A DNA stretch of 28,112 bases from JACMJP01 sp046160675. Lineage in GTDB: Bacteria; Bacteroidota; Bacteroidia; Chitinophagales; BACL12. Below, in pieces: positions 7,824-16,459 of the stretch (position 1 is the stretch's first letter; the number at the start of each line of letters is the position of its first letter). The stretch spans positions 1-28,112 of the forward strand of contig JBJXHH010000012.1 in the NCBI GenBank assembly GCA_046160675.1, written 5' to 3'. The notes under the pieces are model-generated. The model made no database searches. It was given only the letters and a program-made list of their open reading frames with translations, and was not told the origin of the DNA. The position numbers and the translations under genes were made by a program.

Positions 7824-9068
7824 GTGTTGAATCTGAAGTTGTTTCGCTTACCTCGCCTCCTGCTTTTTTCAGGTCTATTCTTTTCAACATTTTTTTTAAA
7901 CTCCTTTTCTGCGTCAGCAGATATTGCGGCGGGAAAAACCCTTTTTGATGCAAACTGTGCAAGATGCCATGCGTTTATGAGAGAAAGCACCGGACCAAAT
8001 CTTTACCAGGTTCGGAACAGATGGGCTGATTCAACAAACTTGTATAAGTGGATATTAAACTCTCAGGCATTTCTGGCTACAGGTGACAAATATGCAAATG
8101 ACATGTACAAAAAGTACGGCAGTATTATGCCTGCGTTTGCAAACCTTTCTAATACTGACATCAGTAACATACTTCTTTATATTGACGACTGGAAACCAGC
8201 TCCAGTGGCTGTTAATTCTGATGGTGGAGGTGAAGTAAGTAAAGACAACACTATAGTTTATATCATCATAATAGCTGTTCTTGGACTTGTGGCATTGGTA
8301 CTTGCCCGTTCAGTGAAACACTTACAGGGAATGGTTCGGCAGAAATATGACGACCCGGCACCAAACCCAATTCCATGGTATAAGCGAAGAAATTACCGCC
8401 CGGTAGTGGGAGTCATTGCCTTGCTTTTATTTTCCTGGCTTTGCATTGCTATGTATAACAGTACAACAGCTATGGGCAGGCAACAAGGGTATGCACCTGA
8501 TCAGCCAATCGCATTCAGCCATAAAGTTCATGCGGGGATAAATAAAATAGATTGCAAGTATTGCCATGTTGGTGTAGAGAAAGGAAAAGCAGCTATTATA
8601 CCATCTATCAGTACCTGTATGAATTGCCATTACAATATACAGGAACTTTCAGCTGATAGTAAAGAATACCCGAAAGCAATATATGATAAGGAGATCGCAA
8701 AAATTTATGAATATGCAGGGTTCGATAAAGCGACAAGTAAATACACCGGCGAACCTAAACCTATCAAATGGGTACAGGTGCACAACCTGCCTGATCATGT
8801 GTATTTTAACCACTCACAACATGTTGCAGTAGCAGGGCTTGAATGCCAATCTTGTCACGGCAATGTTGAAGAGATGGATGTGTTAGAACAAGTAAACAAT
8901 CTGAGCATGGGTTGGTGTGTGAACTGTCACCGTGAAACAGAAGTGAATTTTACAAATGGCTTTTACAAAGATTACAGAGAGTTACACAAACAATTAGAAA
9001 GTGGTGAGATAAAGGCAGTGCATGCTGAAGATATCGGCGCAACTGATTGCCAGAAATGTCATTATTGA
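7824..9068 (+). CDS. actA: ACIII subunit ActA, six-heme cytochrome c
   Basis: ActA is the multiheme cytochrome of alternative complex III, the menaquinol oxidase that replaces bc1 in many Bacteroidota. This copy has 414 residues. It has a signal-like hydrophobic N-terminus (about 10-32), then a monoheme cytochrome c domain with CARCH (45-49) and a likely Met ligand (M102 in IMPAF). Two hydrophobic spans follow (about 143-161 and 192-211). A C-terminal pentaheme domain carries CKYCH (244), CMNCH (265), CQSCH (341), CVNCH (365) and CQKCH (409). That makes six heme c sites. Translation must begin at GTG 7824 (or TTG 7827); the next in-frame ATG would cut into the cytochrome. It is the first gene of a 16-gene operon, preceded by a clear promoter. 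Confidence 0.93.
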   Translation: MLNLKLFRLPRLLLFSGLFFSTFFLNSFSASADIAAGKTLFDANCARCHAFMRESTGPNLYQVRNRWADSTNLYKWILNSQAFLATGDKYANDMYKKYGSIMPAFANLSNTDISNILLYIDDWKPAPVAVNSDGGGEVSKDNTIVYIIIIAVLGLVALVLARSVKHLQGMVRQKYDDPAPNPIPWYKRRNYRPVVGVIALLLFSWLCIAMYNSTTAMGRQQGYAPDQPIAFSHKVHAGINKIDCKYCHVGVEKGKAAIIPSISTCMNCHYNIQELSADSKEYPKAIYDKEIAKIYEYAGFDKATSKYTGEPKPIKWVQVHNLPDHVYFNHSQHVAVAGLECQSCHGNVEEMDVLEQVNNLSMGWCVNCHRETEVNFTNGFYKDYRELHKQLESGEIKAVHAEDIGATDCQKCHY

Positions 9069-9101
9069 TTTTTTTAGAAAATTACGAACAACCAAAGCCC
9101 G

Positions 9102-12100
9102 ATGGCAGAAAAAAAATACTGGAAAGGACTTGAAGAATTCAACCCGGGAGCTGAATTCATAGAACTTGCTCAGAAGGAATTTCCTGAGGAGTTGCCCGTT
9201 GACATGTTTGATGAAAAAGACAGCAACCTGCAGACAGACAGAAGAGATTTCCTTAAAATGATGGGCTTTAGTCTCACTGCTGCAACTATTGCAGCTAGTT
9301 GTGAAATTCCTGTAAAAAGAGTGGCTCCCTACATTTCAAAACCGGAGGACATCATCCCTGGTGTTGCTACCTGGTATGCATCTACTTATATAAGTGGGGG
9401 AGATTATTGCAGCATACTTGTGAAAACCCGTGAAGGGCGCCCTATTAAAATTGAAGGTAATAAAGAATCAAAAATTACAAAAGGCGGCACAAGCGCAAGA
9501 GTGCATGCAAGTGTATTGAGCTTGTATGATACTTCAAGGCTTCGAAATCCAATGAGCCGGAAAAAATCTGGGGAATATGCGGATGCTACCTGGGCAGATA
9601 TTGATAAAACCATTTCAGGCTCCCTTGCAGCAAATCCTAACAAACAGATTCGTATCCTCACATCTACAATCCTCAGTCCTAGTACAAAAGCTGCTTTCAA
9701 AAAATTCGCTGAAAAATACCCCAACACAAAGGTGTATAGTTATGATGCCGTATCCTATGCGGGTCTTATGATGGCGCACGGGATGACGGGTTCGGTTCCA
9801 CATTATGCATTTGAAAAGGCAAAAGCTATTGTAAGCTTTGAAGCTGATTTTCTCGGTACCTGGGTATCACCCATTGAACATACTCATGGGTACGCCAGGA
9901 AAAGAAAAGTTAGTAAAGAGCAATCAGACATGAGCCGTCATTACCAGGTGGAAAGTTTGCTGAGTATGACAGGATCAAATGCTGACTATCGCATTGCACT
10001 AAAACCTTCTGAGGTTGCTGTTGCAGTGTTGAATCTTTATGATTTAATTACCGGTGGTAATTCTTCAGGTGGAATGAAAGCCGGCGACGAGGCAAAACAA
10101 AAACGCCTGGCAGAAGCTGCAGAATGGCTCAAACAAAATGAAGGAGAGAGTATAGTTATAAGTGGTAGCAATGATGTAAACATCCAGTTGGTTGTAAAAG
10201 CAATCAATGAAGCCCTAGGAAACTACGGGAATACTATAGAGACGGATACTCCGGGTATGCTTCGCCAGGGAAGTGATAAAGATTTGAAAGATTTCATGAA
10301 CGATGTGAAGGGGAAAGTTGCTGAGATGGTGATGTTTTATGAATGCAACCCTGTGTACGACAGCCCGATGGGTGCGCAACTCGGAGCTGCATTAAGTGAG
10401 ATTCCTGTAAGTATTTCATTTGCAGGTTCAATGGATGAAACAGCAAACTGCTGCACATTTGTTTGCCCTGACAGTCATTACCTGGAAAGCTGGAATGATG
10501 CTGAACCAAGAAAAGGATATTTGTCTCTTGCACAACCTACTATTCAAAACCTGTTTGACACCAGGCAAATGCAGGATACTTTGTTTGCATGGATGGGAAT
10601 GGGCATGACTTACCATGATTTTATGATGCAGTGCTGGAGTGAAACAGTGCTTGCAGGAGAACCTGATAAAACAACCGCTTTCTACAAAGCCTTACAGGTA
10701 GGTTTATGCCAGCCTAACAAAAAAGAGGATAAGAATATAAGCAGTGTAAAAATGGGCGGGCTGGTGGACTCAACGCAACATTCGGAACCGCCAACAGCTA
10801 TGCGGAGAATGCCTGAGGCATCTATGGTTGTAATGCCAGGTATGACCTCTACAACTAATGTTTCTGAAGCTGCTTCAAAGATTCTCGCCTGGGTTTCAAA
10901 AGCCGGGGAAGATATCCAGGTTACTATCTATGAAAAAGTAACTATGGGCGATGGTCGCTATGCTAACAATCCGTGGCTACAGGAAACTCCCGACCCCGTT
11001 TCAAAAATCACCTGGGATAATTATATAAATGTATCCCCTAAGTGGGCTGATGAAAAAGGATACAAGCATGGGGATGTGGTAACTCTCACTGCAAATAATG
11101 CGTCAGTTGATCTGCCCATCGCCATTCAACCAGGACAGGTTTATGGTTCTGTGTCAGTAGCTGTGGGTTATGGAAGAACAATAGCTGGAAAAGTTGGTGA
11201 TAATGTAGGGAAAAATGTTTTCCCTATGATTGATGCAGGCGGTGACTGTATGAATTATACACTGCTCGGGGCAACAATTTCTGAACCCATTAAAAACGTT
11301 AAGTTTGCTCAAACACAAACACATTTCTCTCTGAATGACGGACTTGCAAAACGCCCCATTGTTAAAGAGACAACACTAGCTCAATATAAGAAGAATCACA
11401 AAGCAGGAAATACCGACCGGGCAAAAATTCTATCACACCTGGATACTTTTTATCCTGATTTCCAGGCTACGAAAAACGGCTTTAACTGGGGGATGAATAT
11501 TGACTTGAATTCATGCGTTGGTTGCGGAGCTTGTCATGTGTCTTGTGTTGCAGAAAATAATATTTCGGTAGTTGGGAAAGACCAGGTACAGCGAAGCAGG
11601 GAAATGCACTGGATACGCATAGACAGGTACTACGCCGGAGATGACCCGGAAAACCCCGAAGTAGTTTTCCAACCCATGCTTTGCCAGCATTGCGAAAACG
11701 CCCCTTGCGAAAACGTTTGCCCGGTTGGCGCAACTAATCACAGCCAGGAAGGATTCAACCAGATGGCTTATAACCGCTGTATTGGAACCAGGTATTGTGC
11801 TAACAACTGCCCCTATAAAGTACGCCGCTTTAACTGGTATGACTATGCCGGTGCAGATACATTCGGTAAAATGAATGACCCTGATGGAACAACTGATCTC
11901 GGCATGCTTGAAGATCTCACAAGGATGGTTCTGAATCCTGACGTTACTGTTCGTTCAAGAGGAGTGATTGAGAAATGTTCTTTCTGCGTTCAAAGAATTC
12001 AGGAGGCAAAATTAACAGCCAAAAAACAGAACAGGCAGTTAGTAGATGGTGATATAAGAACAGCATGTCAGAATGCATGCCCGGCTGAAGCTATTACTTT

Positions 12101-12287
12101 CGGAAACATGTTTGATGAGGAGTCTGCTGTTTATAAACTAAACAATGACGACAGAGCATTTGGAGTGATAGAAGAAAATCATTGGCTGCCATCCGTTTTA
12201 TACATGACCAAGGTACGTAACAAAGATGCTGGAGATCATGTACATGACAAGGCGCTTGATATAATGAATTTATATAATTATCAATAA
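9102..12287 (+). CDS. actB: ACIII subunit ActB, fused molybdopterin-oxidoreductase-like/iron-sulfur protein
   Basis: This 1061-residue periplasmic subunit joins a molybdoenzyme-like region (about 70-780) to a four-cluster ferredoxin region (about 790-1000). A Tat-type motif RRDFLK (47-52) lies unusually far in, as in the 'TAT-variant' ACIII family. It is followed by a hydrophobic stretch and C67 in AASC, which could be lipidated. Cluster ligands are C805/808/811/815, C861/864/869/873, C893/899/903 and C959/962/989/993. The third group reads CIGTRYC, with Thr896 where polysulfide-reductase-type subunits have Cys. That fits one [3Fe-4S] and three [4Fe-4S] clusters, as known for ActB. The enzyme-like half has no obvious cofactor-ligand motif and in ACIII holds no molybdenum. 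It carries electrons from the quinol site in ActC to the ActA hemes. ActC follows after 11 nt. Confidence 0.95.
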   Translation: MAEKKYWKGLEEFNPGAEFIELAQKEFPEELPVDMFDEKDSNLQTDRRDFLKMMGFSLTAATIAASCEIPVKRVAPYISKPEDIIPGVATWYASTYISGGDYCSILVKTREGRPIKIEGNKESKITKGGTSARVHASVLSLYDTSRLRNPMSRKKSGEYADATWADIDKTISGSLAANPNKQIRILTSTILSPSTKAAFKKFAEKYPNTKVYSYDAVSYAGLMMAHGMTGSVPHYAFEKAKAIVSFEADFLGTWVSPIEHTHGYARKRKVSKEQSDMSRHYQVESLLSMTGSNADYRIALKPSEVAVAVLNLYDLITGGNSSGGMKAGDEAKQKRLAEAAEWLKQNEGESIVISGSNDVNIQLVVKAINEALGNYGNTIETDTPGMLRQGSDKDLKDFMNDVKGKVAEMVMFYECNPVYDSPMGAQLGAALSEIPVSISFAGSMDETANCCTFVCPDSHYLESWNDAEPRKGYLSLAQPTIQNLFDTRQMQDTLFAWMGMGMTYHDFMMQCWSETVLAGEPDKTTAFYKALQVGLCQPNKKEDKNISSVKMGGLVDSTQHSEPPTAMRRMPEASMVVMPGMTSTTNVSEAASKILAWVSKAGEDIQVTIYEKVTMGDGRYANNPWLQETPDPVSKITWDNYINVSPKWADEKGYKHGDVVTLTANNASVDLPIAIQPGQVYGSVSVAVGYGRTIAGKVGDNVGKNVFPMIDAGGDCMNYTLLGATISEPIKNVKFAQTQTHFSLNDGLAKRPIVKETTLAQYKKNHKAGNTDRAKILSHLDTFYPDFQATKNGFNWGMNIDLNSCVGCGACHVSCVAENNISVVGKDQVQRSREMHWIRIDRYYAGDDPENPEVVFQPMLCQHCENAPCENVCPVGATNHSQEGFNQMAYNRCIGTRYCANNCPYKVRRFNWYDYAGADTFGKMNDPDGTTDLGMLEDLTRMVLNPDVTVRSRGVIEKCSFCVQRIQEAKLTAKKQNRQLVDGDIRTACQNACPAEAITFGNMFDEESAVYKLNNDDRAFGVIEENHWLPSVLYMTKVRNKDAGDHVHDKALDIMNLYNYQ

Positions 12288-12298
12288 AAAACTGAGAG

Positions 12299-13711
12299 AT
12301 GTTTGTTTCACCAATCAGGGAACCATTAATCCAGGGACATAAAACATATGCCCAGATGTCTGACGACATCATAGGACCAGTGGAAGCCAAACCTACTAAA
12401 GCATGGCTATTGGCAACTACTTTTTGCGGCATAGTTGCATTAGTGGGTTTTATTATGATAGGGCTTACCATTACTTATGGTATTGGTATGTGGGGATTAA
12501 ACAAGACCGTTGGATGGGCCTGGGACATTACCAACTTTGTTTGGTGGATCGGGATCGGACATGCCGGAACACTTATCTCTGCCATCTTATTACTCTTCCG
12601 CCAGAAATGGAGGACAGGAGTTAACCGCTCTGCAGAAGCGATGACCATTTTTGCCGTAATGTGCGCAGGCTTATTCCCTATCATTCACATGGGAAGGGTT
12701 TGGTTAGCATTTTTCATTTTCCCTTACCCTAACACAAGAGGACCTGTATGGAGTAACTTTAATTCACCACTTCTCTGGGACGTTTTCGCAATCTCTACCT
12801 ATTTTACAGTTTCCGTTTTATTCTGGTATACAGGTTTAATTCCTGATCTTGCAACAGTAAGAGACCGGGCAAAATCGGCTTTCAGAAAAAGAATTTACAA
12901 CGCCTTTTGCTTTGGCTGGACGGGTTCAGCAAAACACTGGCAAAGATTTGAATCCCTCTCATTAGTATTGGCAGGATTATCTACCCCGCTTGTGCTTTCA
13001 GTACATACAATAGTATCCTTCGACTTTGCTACCTCCGTTATTCCGGGATGGCATACAACTATCTTCCCGCCCTACTTTGTTGCAGGAGCTATCTTCTCAG
13101 GTTTTGCGATGGTATTGTCTTTAATGCTTGTTGTACGTAAAGTATTTCATCTCGAAGACTATATCACTCTCAGTCACATTGAATCCATGAATAAGATCAT
13201 CATCCTCACTGGTTCAATAGTAGGTGTTGCTTATATCACTGAATTATTTGTAGCCTGGTACTCACAAAATCAATATGAACAGTATGCTTTCCTTAACAGG
13301 AGCACAGGGCCTTACTGGTGGAGTTATTGGGGAATGATGACTTGTAATGTTGTGTCGCCCCAACTTTTCTGGATCAAGAAATTGAGAAGAAGCATCGTAT
13401 TTACTTTCTTCATGTCTATCTTCATTAACGTTGGAATGTGGTTCGAAAGGTTTGTTATCATTGTTACATCAACACACAGAGATTTTATTACCTCAGCATG
13501 GACGATGTATTATCCAACTTACGTTGAGATATTTATATATATAGGTACAATAGGATTTTTTATGACGTTGTTTTTGCTGTTTGCCAAAGTGGCGCCCGTT
13601 ATAGCACTGGCGGAAGTGAAAGCAATCTTAAAGACGGCAGGTGACCAATATACGGGCCCAAATGCCACGGTAAAACATCAGCATAAAGATGAACATGCAC
13701 ATACACACTAA
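12299..13711 (+). CDS. actC: ACIII subunit ActC, NrfD/PsrC-like quinol-binding membrane protein
   Basis: This 470-residue integral membrane protein belongs to the NrfD/PsrC family, with about ten hydrophobic spans from residue ~40 to ~440. Recognisable features include the N-terminal REPLIQGHKTY segment, IGIGHAGTLISAILLLF, the RSAEAMTIFAV stretch, PIIHMGRVW and LYSV-type spans through to YVEIFIYIGTIGFF. In alternative complex III, ActC is the main membrane subunit; it holds the menaquinol site and contacts ActB. The C-terminus is a histidine-rich tail, KHQHKDEHAHTH (459-470, five His). This is not part of the fold and may bind metal. The start ATG at 12299 lies 11 nt after actB, and actD follows after 21 nt. 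Confidence 0.93.
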   Translation: MFVSPIREPLIQGHKTYAQMSDDIIGPVEAKPTKAWLLATTFCGIVALVGFIMIGLTITYGIGMWGLNKTVGWAWDITNFVWWIGIGHAGTLISAILLLFRQKWRTGVNRSAEAMTIFAVMCAGLFPIIHMGRVWLAFFIFPYPNTRGPVWSNFNSPLLWDVFAISTYFTVSVLFWYTGLIPDLATVRDRAKSAFRKRIYNAFCFGWTGSAKHWQRFESLSLVLAGLSTPLVLSVHTIVSFDFATSVIPGWHTTIFPPYFVAGAIFSGFAMVLSLMLVVRKVFHLEDYITLSHIESMNKIIILTGSIVGVAYITELFVAWYSQNQYEQYAFLNRSTGPYWWSYWGMMTCNVVSPQLFWIKKLRRSIVFTFFMSIFINVGMWFERFVIIVTSTHRDFITSAWTMYYPTYVEIFIYIGTIGFFMTLFLLFAKVAPVIALAEVKAILKTAGDQYTGPNATVKHQHKDEHAHTH

Positions 13712-13732
13712 TAATTTTGAAGGAAATATTTT

Positions 13733-14269
13733 ATGACAAATAAAAAAATAGTTTTCGGGTTATTTGAAGATGAGCAGGTACTGATGAAGGCAGTAAAAAC
13801 TGTACGTAACGAAGGATTGAAAATATCCGACGTACTTACGCCATTTCCGGTTCACGGGCTTGACGAGGCGATGGGTCTGCGGCAGACAAAACTCCATAGT
13901 GCAGGATTTGTGTTCGGTTTAACCGGAACACTCACAGCACTTACTTTTATTCTTTGGGTAAGTACAGCAAACTACCCGCTCAACTACGGCGGAAAACCTT
14001 ATCTGTCATTACCTGCATGGATTCCTATTACATTTGAGTTAACGGTTTTGTTCGCATCTATAGGGATGACTTTAACTTATTTATACTTGAACAGATTGGC
14101 GCCAGGTATCAAGCCCAGAATTTTAGATGAAAGAATTACATCACACATGTTTGCTATGGCTTTTGAAATTGACCCTGAAACATCAGGAAACAAAAAGAAA
14201 GAAATTGAACAAATATTAAGATCAAGCGGTGCGGTGGAAGTGCATGAGAAAGATTGGGAGAATTTGTGA
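13733..14269 (+). CDS. actD: ACIII subunit ActD (DUF3341)
   Basis: This 178-residue protein has an N-terminal soluble domain (about 1-55, starting KKIVFGLFEDEQVLMKAVKT), with the DVLTPFPVHGLDEAMGLRQT segment that marks DUF3341/ActD. Two transmembrane helices follow (about 59-80 and 103-122), then a soluble tail with MFAMAFEIDP and an acidic C-terminus. ActD is a small peripheral membrane subunit of ACIII with no cofactor; its role is structural or in assembly. AGGAAA lies about 10 nt upstream of the ATG, one of the few plausible Shine-Dalgarno sites in the window. Its place between actC and actE is the standard ACIII order. Confidence 0.92.
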   Translation: MTNKKIVFGLFEDEQVLMKAVKTVRNEGLKISDVLTPFPVHGLDEAMGLRQTKLHSAGFVFGLTGTLTALTFILWVSTANYPLNYGGKPYLSLPAWIPITFELTVLFASIGMTLTYLYLNRLAPGIKPRILDERITSHMFAMAFEIDPETSGNKKKEIEQILRSSGAVEVHEKDWENL

Positions 14270-14292
14270 TTAAATAAAGAATCAACAGACAC

Positions 14293-14955
14293 ATGAAAAG
14301 TGTAACTAAAATATTTTTTCTGTTAGTCGGGATCGTCATTATTTTACAATCCTGCAAAAAAGCTGAAGGCAATTACCCCGGCGATGAATATACCTGGGAT
14401 ATGATGCATTCACAGGCTTACGAAACCTATACTCTCCATCCAGATATGAGGGATAGTATGACAGCAATGCTGCCTGTTGTAGGAACAGTCCCTTATGTTG
14501 GAAATCCTATGACAGGAAAGTATGATGCTGCAAAAGGAGAAATGAATCTGCCTTACCAATACAAATTGGAAGACTATGAAAAGGCAGGGCTTGAAGTAAA
14601 AAATCCATTATCTATGGATGAAAAAATATTAGCAGAGGGTAGGTACATGTACACAATAAATTGTGCAATATGCCATGGCGAGGCAGGAGATGGTAAAGGA
14701 TATATTGTAACTGAGGGAAAATATACAGCAGCTCCTCCTTCGTACTTTGCTGACGGCTATATAAATATGCCCGATGGAAAAATGTTCCATAGCATAACCT
14801 ATGGAAAAGGAGCAATGGGTTCTTATGCATACGCTTTAAATAAAGAAGAAAGATGGAAAGTAATTTCATATATTAACAAATTGCAGGATGAGTATGCAGT
14901 TGCAAATAAAATGACAGTAACGTTGGCAGTTGCTGATACAACAAAAAAGCAATAA
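14293..14955 (+). CDS. actE: ACIII subunit ActE, monoheme cytochrome c lipoprotein
   Basis: This 220-residue protein has a lipoprotein signal peptide with lipobox LQSC (C21), so the mature protein is anchored to the periplasmic face of the membrane. A class I cytochrome c domain occupies the C-terminal half: heme motif CAICH at 124-128 within NCAICHGEAGDGKG, then GKMFHSITYGKGAMGSYA, where a Met is the likely distal ligand. The N-terminal half has GNPMTGKYDAAKG and the NPLSMDEKIL approach to the heme domain seen in ActE proteins. ActE receives electrons from ActA and can hand them on to the oxidase CuA. No soluble cytochrome c gene is nearby, which makes a direct hand-over within a supercomplex likely. 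The gap to actF is 82 nt, the longest in the operon. Confidence 0.92.
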   Translation: MKSVTKIFFLLVGIVIILQSCKKAEGNYPGDEYTWDMMHSQAYETYTLHPDMRDSMTAMLPVVGTVPYVGNPMTGKYDAAKGEMNLPYQYKLEDYEKAGLEVKNPLSMDEKILAEGRYMYTINCAICHGEAGDGKGYIVTEGKYTAAPPSYFADGYINMPDGKMFHSITYGKGAMGSYAYALNKEERWKVISYINKLQDEYAVANKMTVTLAVADTTKKQ

Positions 14956-15012
14956 ACAGTACTCAGAAGTTATACAATGCAAAAAACCCGAAAAAAGAAT
15001 AAACGTAACCAT

Positions 15013-15033
15013 TAACGAATAACGATTAACGAA
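15013..15033 (+). repeat. Three tandem heptamers TAACGAW just upstream of actF
   Basis: TAACGAA, TAACGAT and TAACGAA follow each other exactly with a 7-nt period, ending 4 nt before the actF ATG. They sit in the longest internal gap of the operon. Similar AACGAWT-type short tandem repeats are, to my recollection, scattered through intergenic DNA of some Bacteroidota. They could be neutral, or influence translation start of actF. Three units is too few to be sure. Confidence 0.6.
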
Positions 15034-15037
15034 AGCA

Positions 15038-16450
15038 ATGAGCGATAATAATAAATTCGAATTCACCGGCAAACAAAAAAGAACCTTCCTCATTATGATG
15101 GTAGTAGGTATTATTGCCATTCTTATCGGATTGTTAGCGGGTAATGTTTCCGGCCAGAGGGCATGGTCAAACCTGTTACTGAATTCTGTTTTTTTTACCG
15201 GTATAGCAGCTTGTGCCATCTTCTTCCTTACAGCTCATCAAATCGCATTGGCGGGTTGGCATATCACGGTAAAACGCATCCCTGAAGCAATGAGTCAGTT
15301 TACTATAATAGGGATGATATTTATGCTCATCATTGTGGGAGGAACAGCAGGTGGATATCATCATCTCTATCATTGGTCTGATACATTTTTAACTGAAAAA
15401 CAAGTAACTCAGGCCGAACTGGATAAATACAATGCAGAACATGCCGGTGGGCATCATGAGAATGGTGGCCATGAAGGAGAAGAACATAACACAGATGATC
15501 ATAAAGATGCGGCTGAAAAAAAAGAAGAACATTCTTATAATTCTTCAGAAGCAATGCATGTTTTTGCATCAAATGAAGAGGAGCCGGGTAATACAAACGG
15601 TTTAGTTGAAAACCCTCATTACGATAAAATACTAGCCGGGAAAACCGCCTATTTGAATTCAACTTTTTTTATTCTCAGGGCTATTATTTTTCTCGGGCTT
15701 TGGAGTTACATAGCCTATAAACTCAGGAAGATTTCAATTGCCGAGGATCTCGGCAACGGAACTGATGTCTGGTATATGAAAACAAAAACATGGGCTGCTG
15801 TGTTTCTTATCATATGGGCAGTTACCAGCAGCATGATGGCCTGGGATTGGGTTATGAGCCTTGACCCTCACTGGTATAGTACATTATTCGGTTGGTATAA
15901 TTTCATCTCCCTTTGGATCGCAAGTATTTGTACCATGATATTGATACTGATTTATTTGAAGCGTAAAGGGTACATGCAACAATTAAATGAAAACCATTTG
16001 CATGATCTTGGAAAATATGCATTCGGTTTCAGTGTGTTCTGGACGTATCTCTGGTTCAGCCAATTCATGCTCATATGGTATGCAAACATTCCTGAAGAAA
16101 CGATTTGGTTCTTAGAAAGAAAAAGAGATTATTATCCATTGTTTTATGGAAACCTTATCATCAACTTCTTTGTTCCGTTTTTAGTGTTGATGCGGAGAGA
16201 TGCAAAAAGAAGTATGGCAGTATTAACTATCGTTTCAATTATCCTCATAATCGGACATTGGAATGATTTCTTTGTAATGATCATGCCTTCCACAATTGGA
16301 GCTGACTGGCACCTTGGTTATTTTGAAATAGGCATGTTCGTATTTTTTGCAGGTATGTTCTTATACACTGTATTTCATCAACTTACGAAAGCATCACTCA
16401 TACCTGCAAAGCATCCATTAATTAACGAAAGTCTTGATCACCATCAATAA
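15038..16450 (+). CDS. actF: ACIII subunit ActF, quinol:cytochrome c oxidoreductase membrane subunit
   Basis: This 470-residue membrane protein is the second NrfD-like subunit of ACIII, homologous in fold to ActC. It has about ten hydrophobic spans, including FLIMMVVGIIAILIGLLAG near the N-terminus. TAHQIALAGWHITVKRIPEAM (63-85) and MAWDWVMSLDPHWYSTLFGWY are hallmark ActF sequences. Residues 135-174 form a long hydrophilic loop with eight histidines, many Glu/Asp and Gly (HAGGHHENGGHEGEEH). It has no place in the fold and looks metal-binding or disordered. ActF takes part in proton movement or structural stabilisation. It is followed by coxB after 9 nt, so the complex III and complex IV genes form one unit. 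Confidence 0.92.
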   Translation: MSDNNKFEFTGKQKRTFLIMMVVGIIAILIGLLAGNVSGQRAWSNLLLNSVFFTGIAACAIFFLTAHQIALAGWHITVKRIPEAMSQFTIIGMIFMLIIVGGTAGGYHHLYHWSDTFLTEKQVTQAELDKYNAEHAGGHHENGGHEGEEHNTDDHKDAAEKKEEHSYNSSEAMHVFASNEEEPGNTNGLVENPHYDKILAGKTAYLNSTFFILRAIIFLGLWSYIAYKLRKISIAEDLGNGTDVWYMKTKTWAAVFLIIWAVTSSMMAWDWVMSLDPHWYSTLFGWYNFISLWIASICTMILILIYLKRKGYMQQLNENHLHDLGKYAFGFSVFWTYLWFSQFMLIWYANIPEETIWFLERKRDYYPLFYGNLIINFFVPFLVLMRRDAKRSMAVLTIVSIILIIGHWNDFFVMIMPSTIGADWHLGYFEIGMFVFFAGMFLYTVFHQLTKASLIPAKHPLINESLDHHQ

Positions 16451-16459
16451 AACAGAAAC

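Noticed and set aside
9300..11440. ActB as an active molybdenum enzyme
   Set aside because: The region is molybdopterin-oxidoreductase-like, but the gene order actABCDEF and the known ACIII biochemistry (no molybdenum in ActB) indicate a structural, cofactor-free domain.
14977..15015. Twelve-codon basic mini-ORF (MQKTRKKNKRNH) in the actE-actF gap
   Set aside because: Too short to support; A-rich DNA gives Lys/Arg/Asn codons by chance and there is no ribosome-binding site or known leader-peptide logic.
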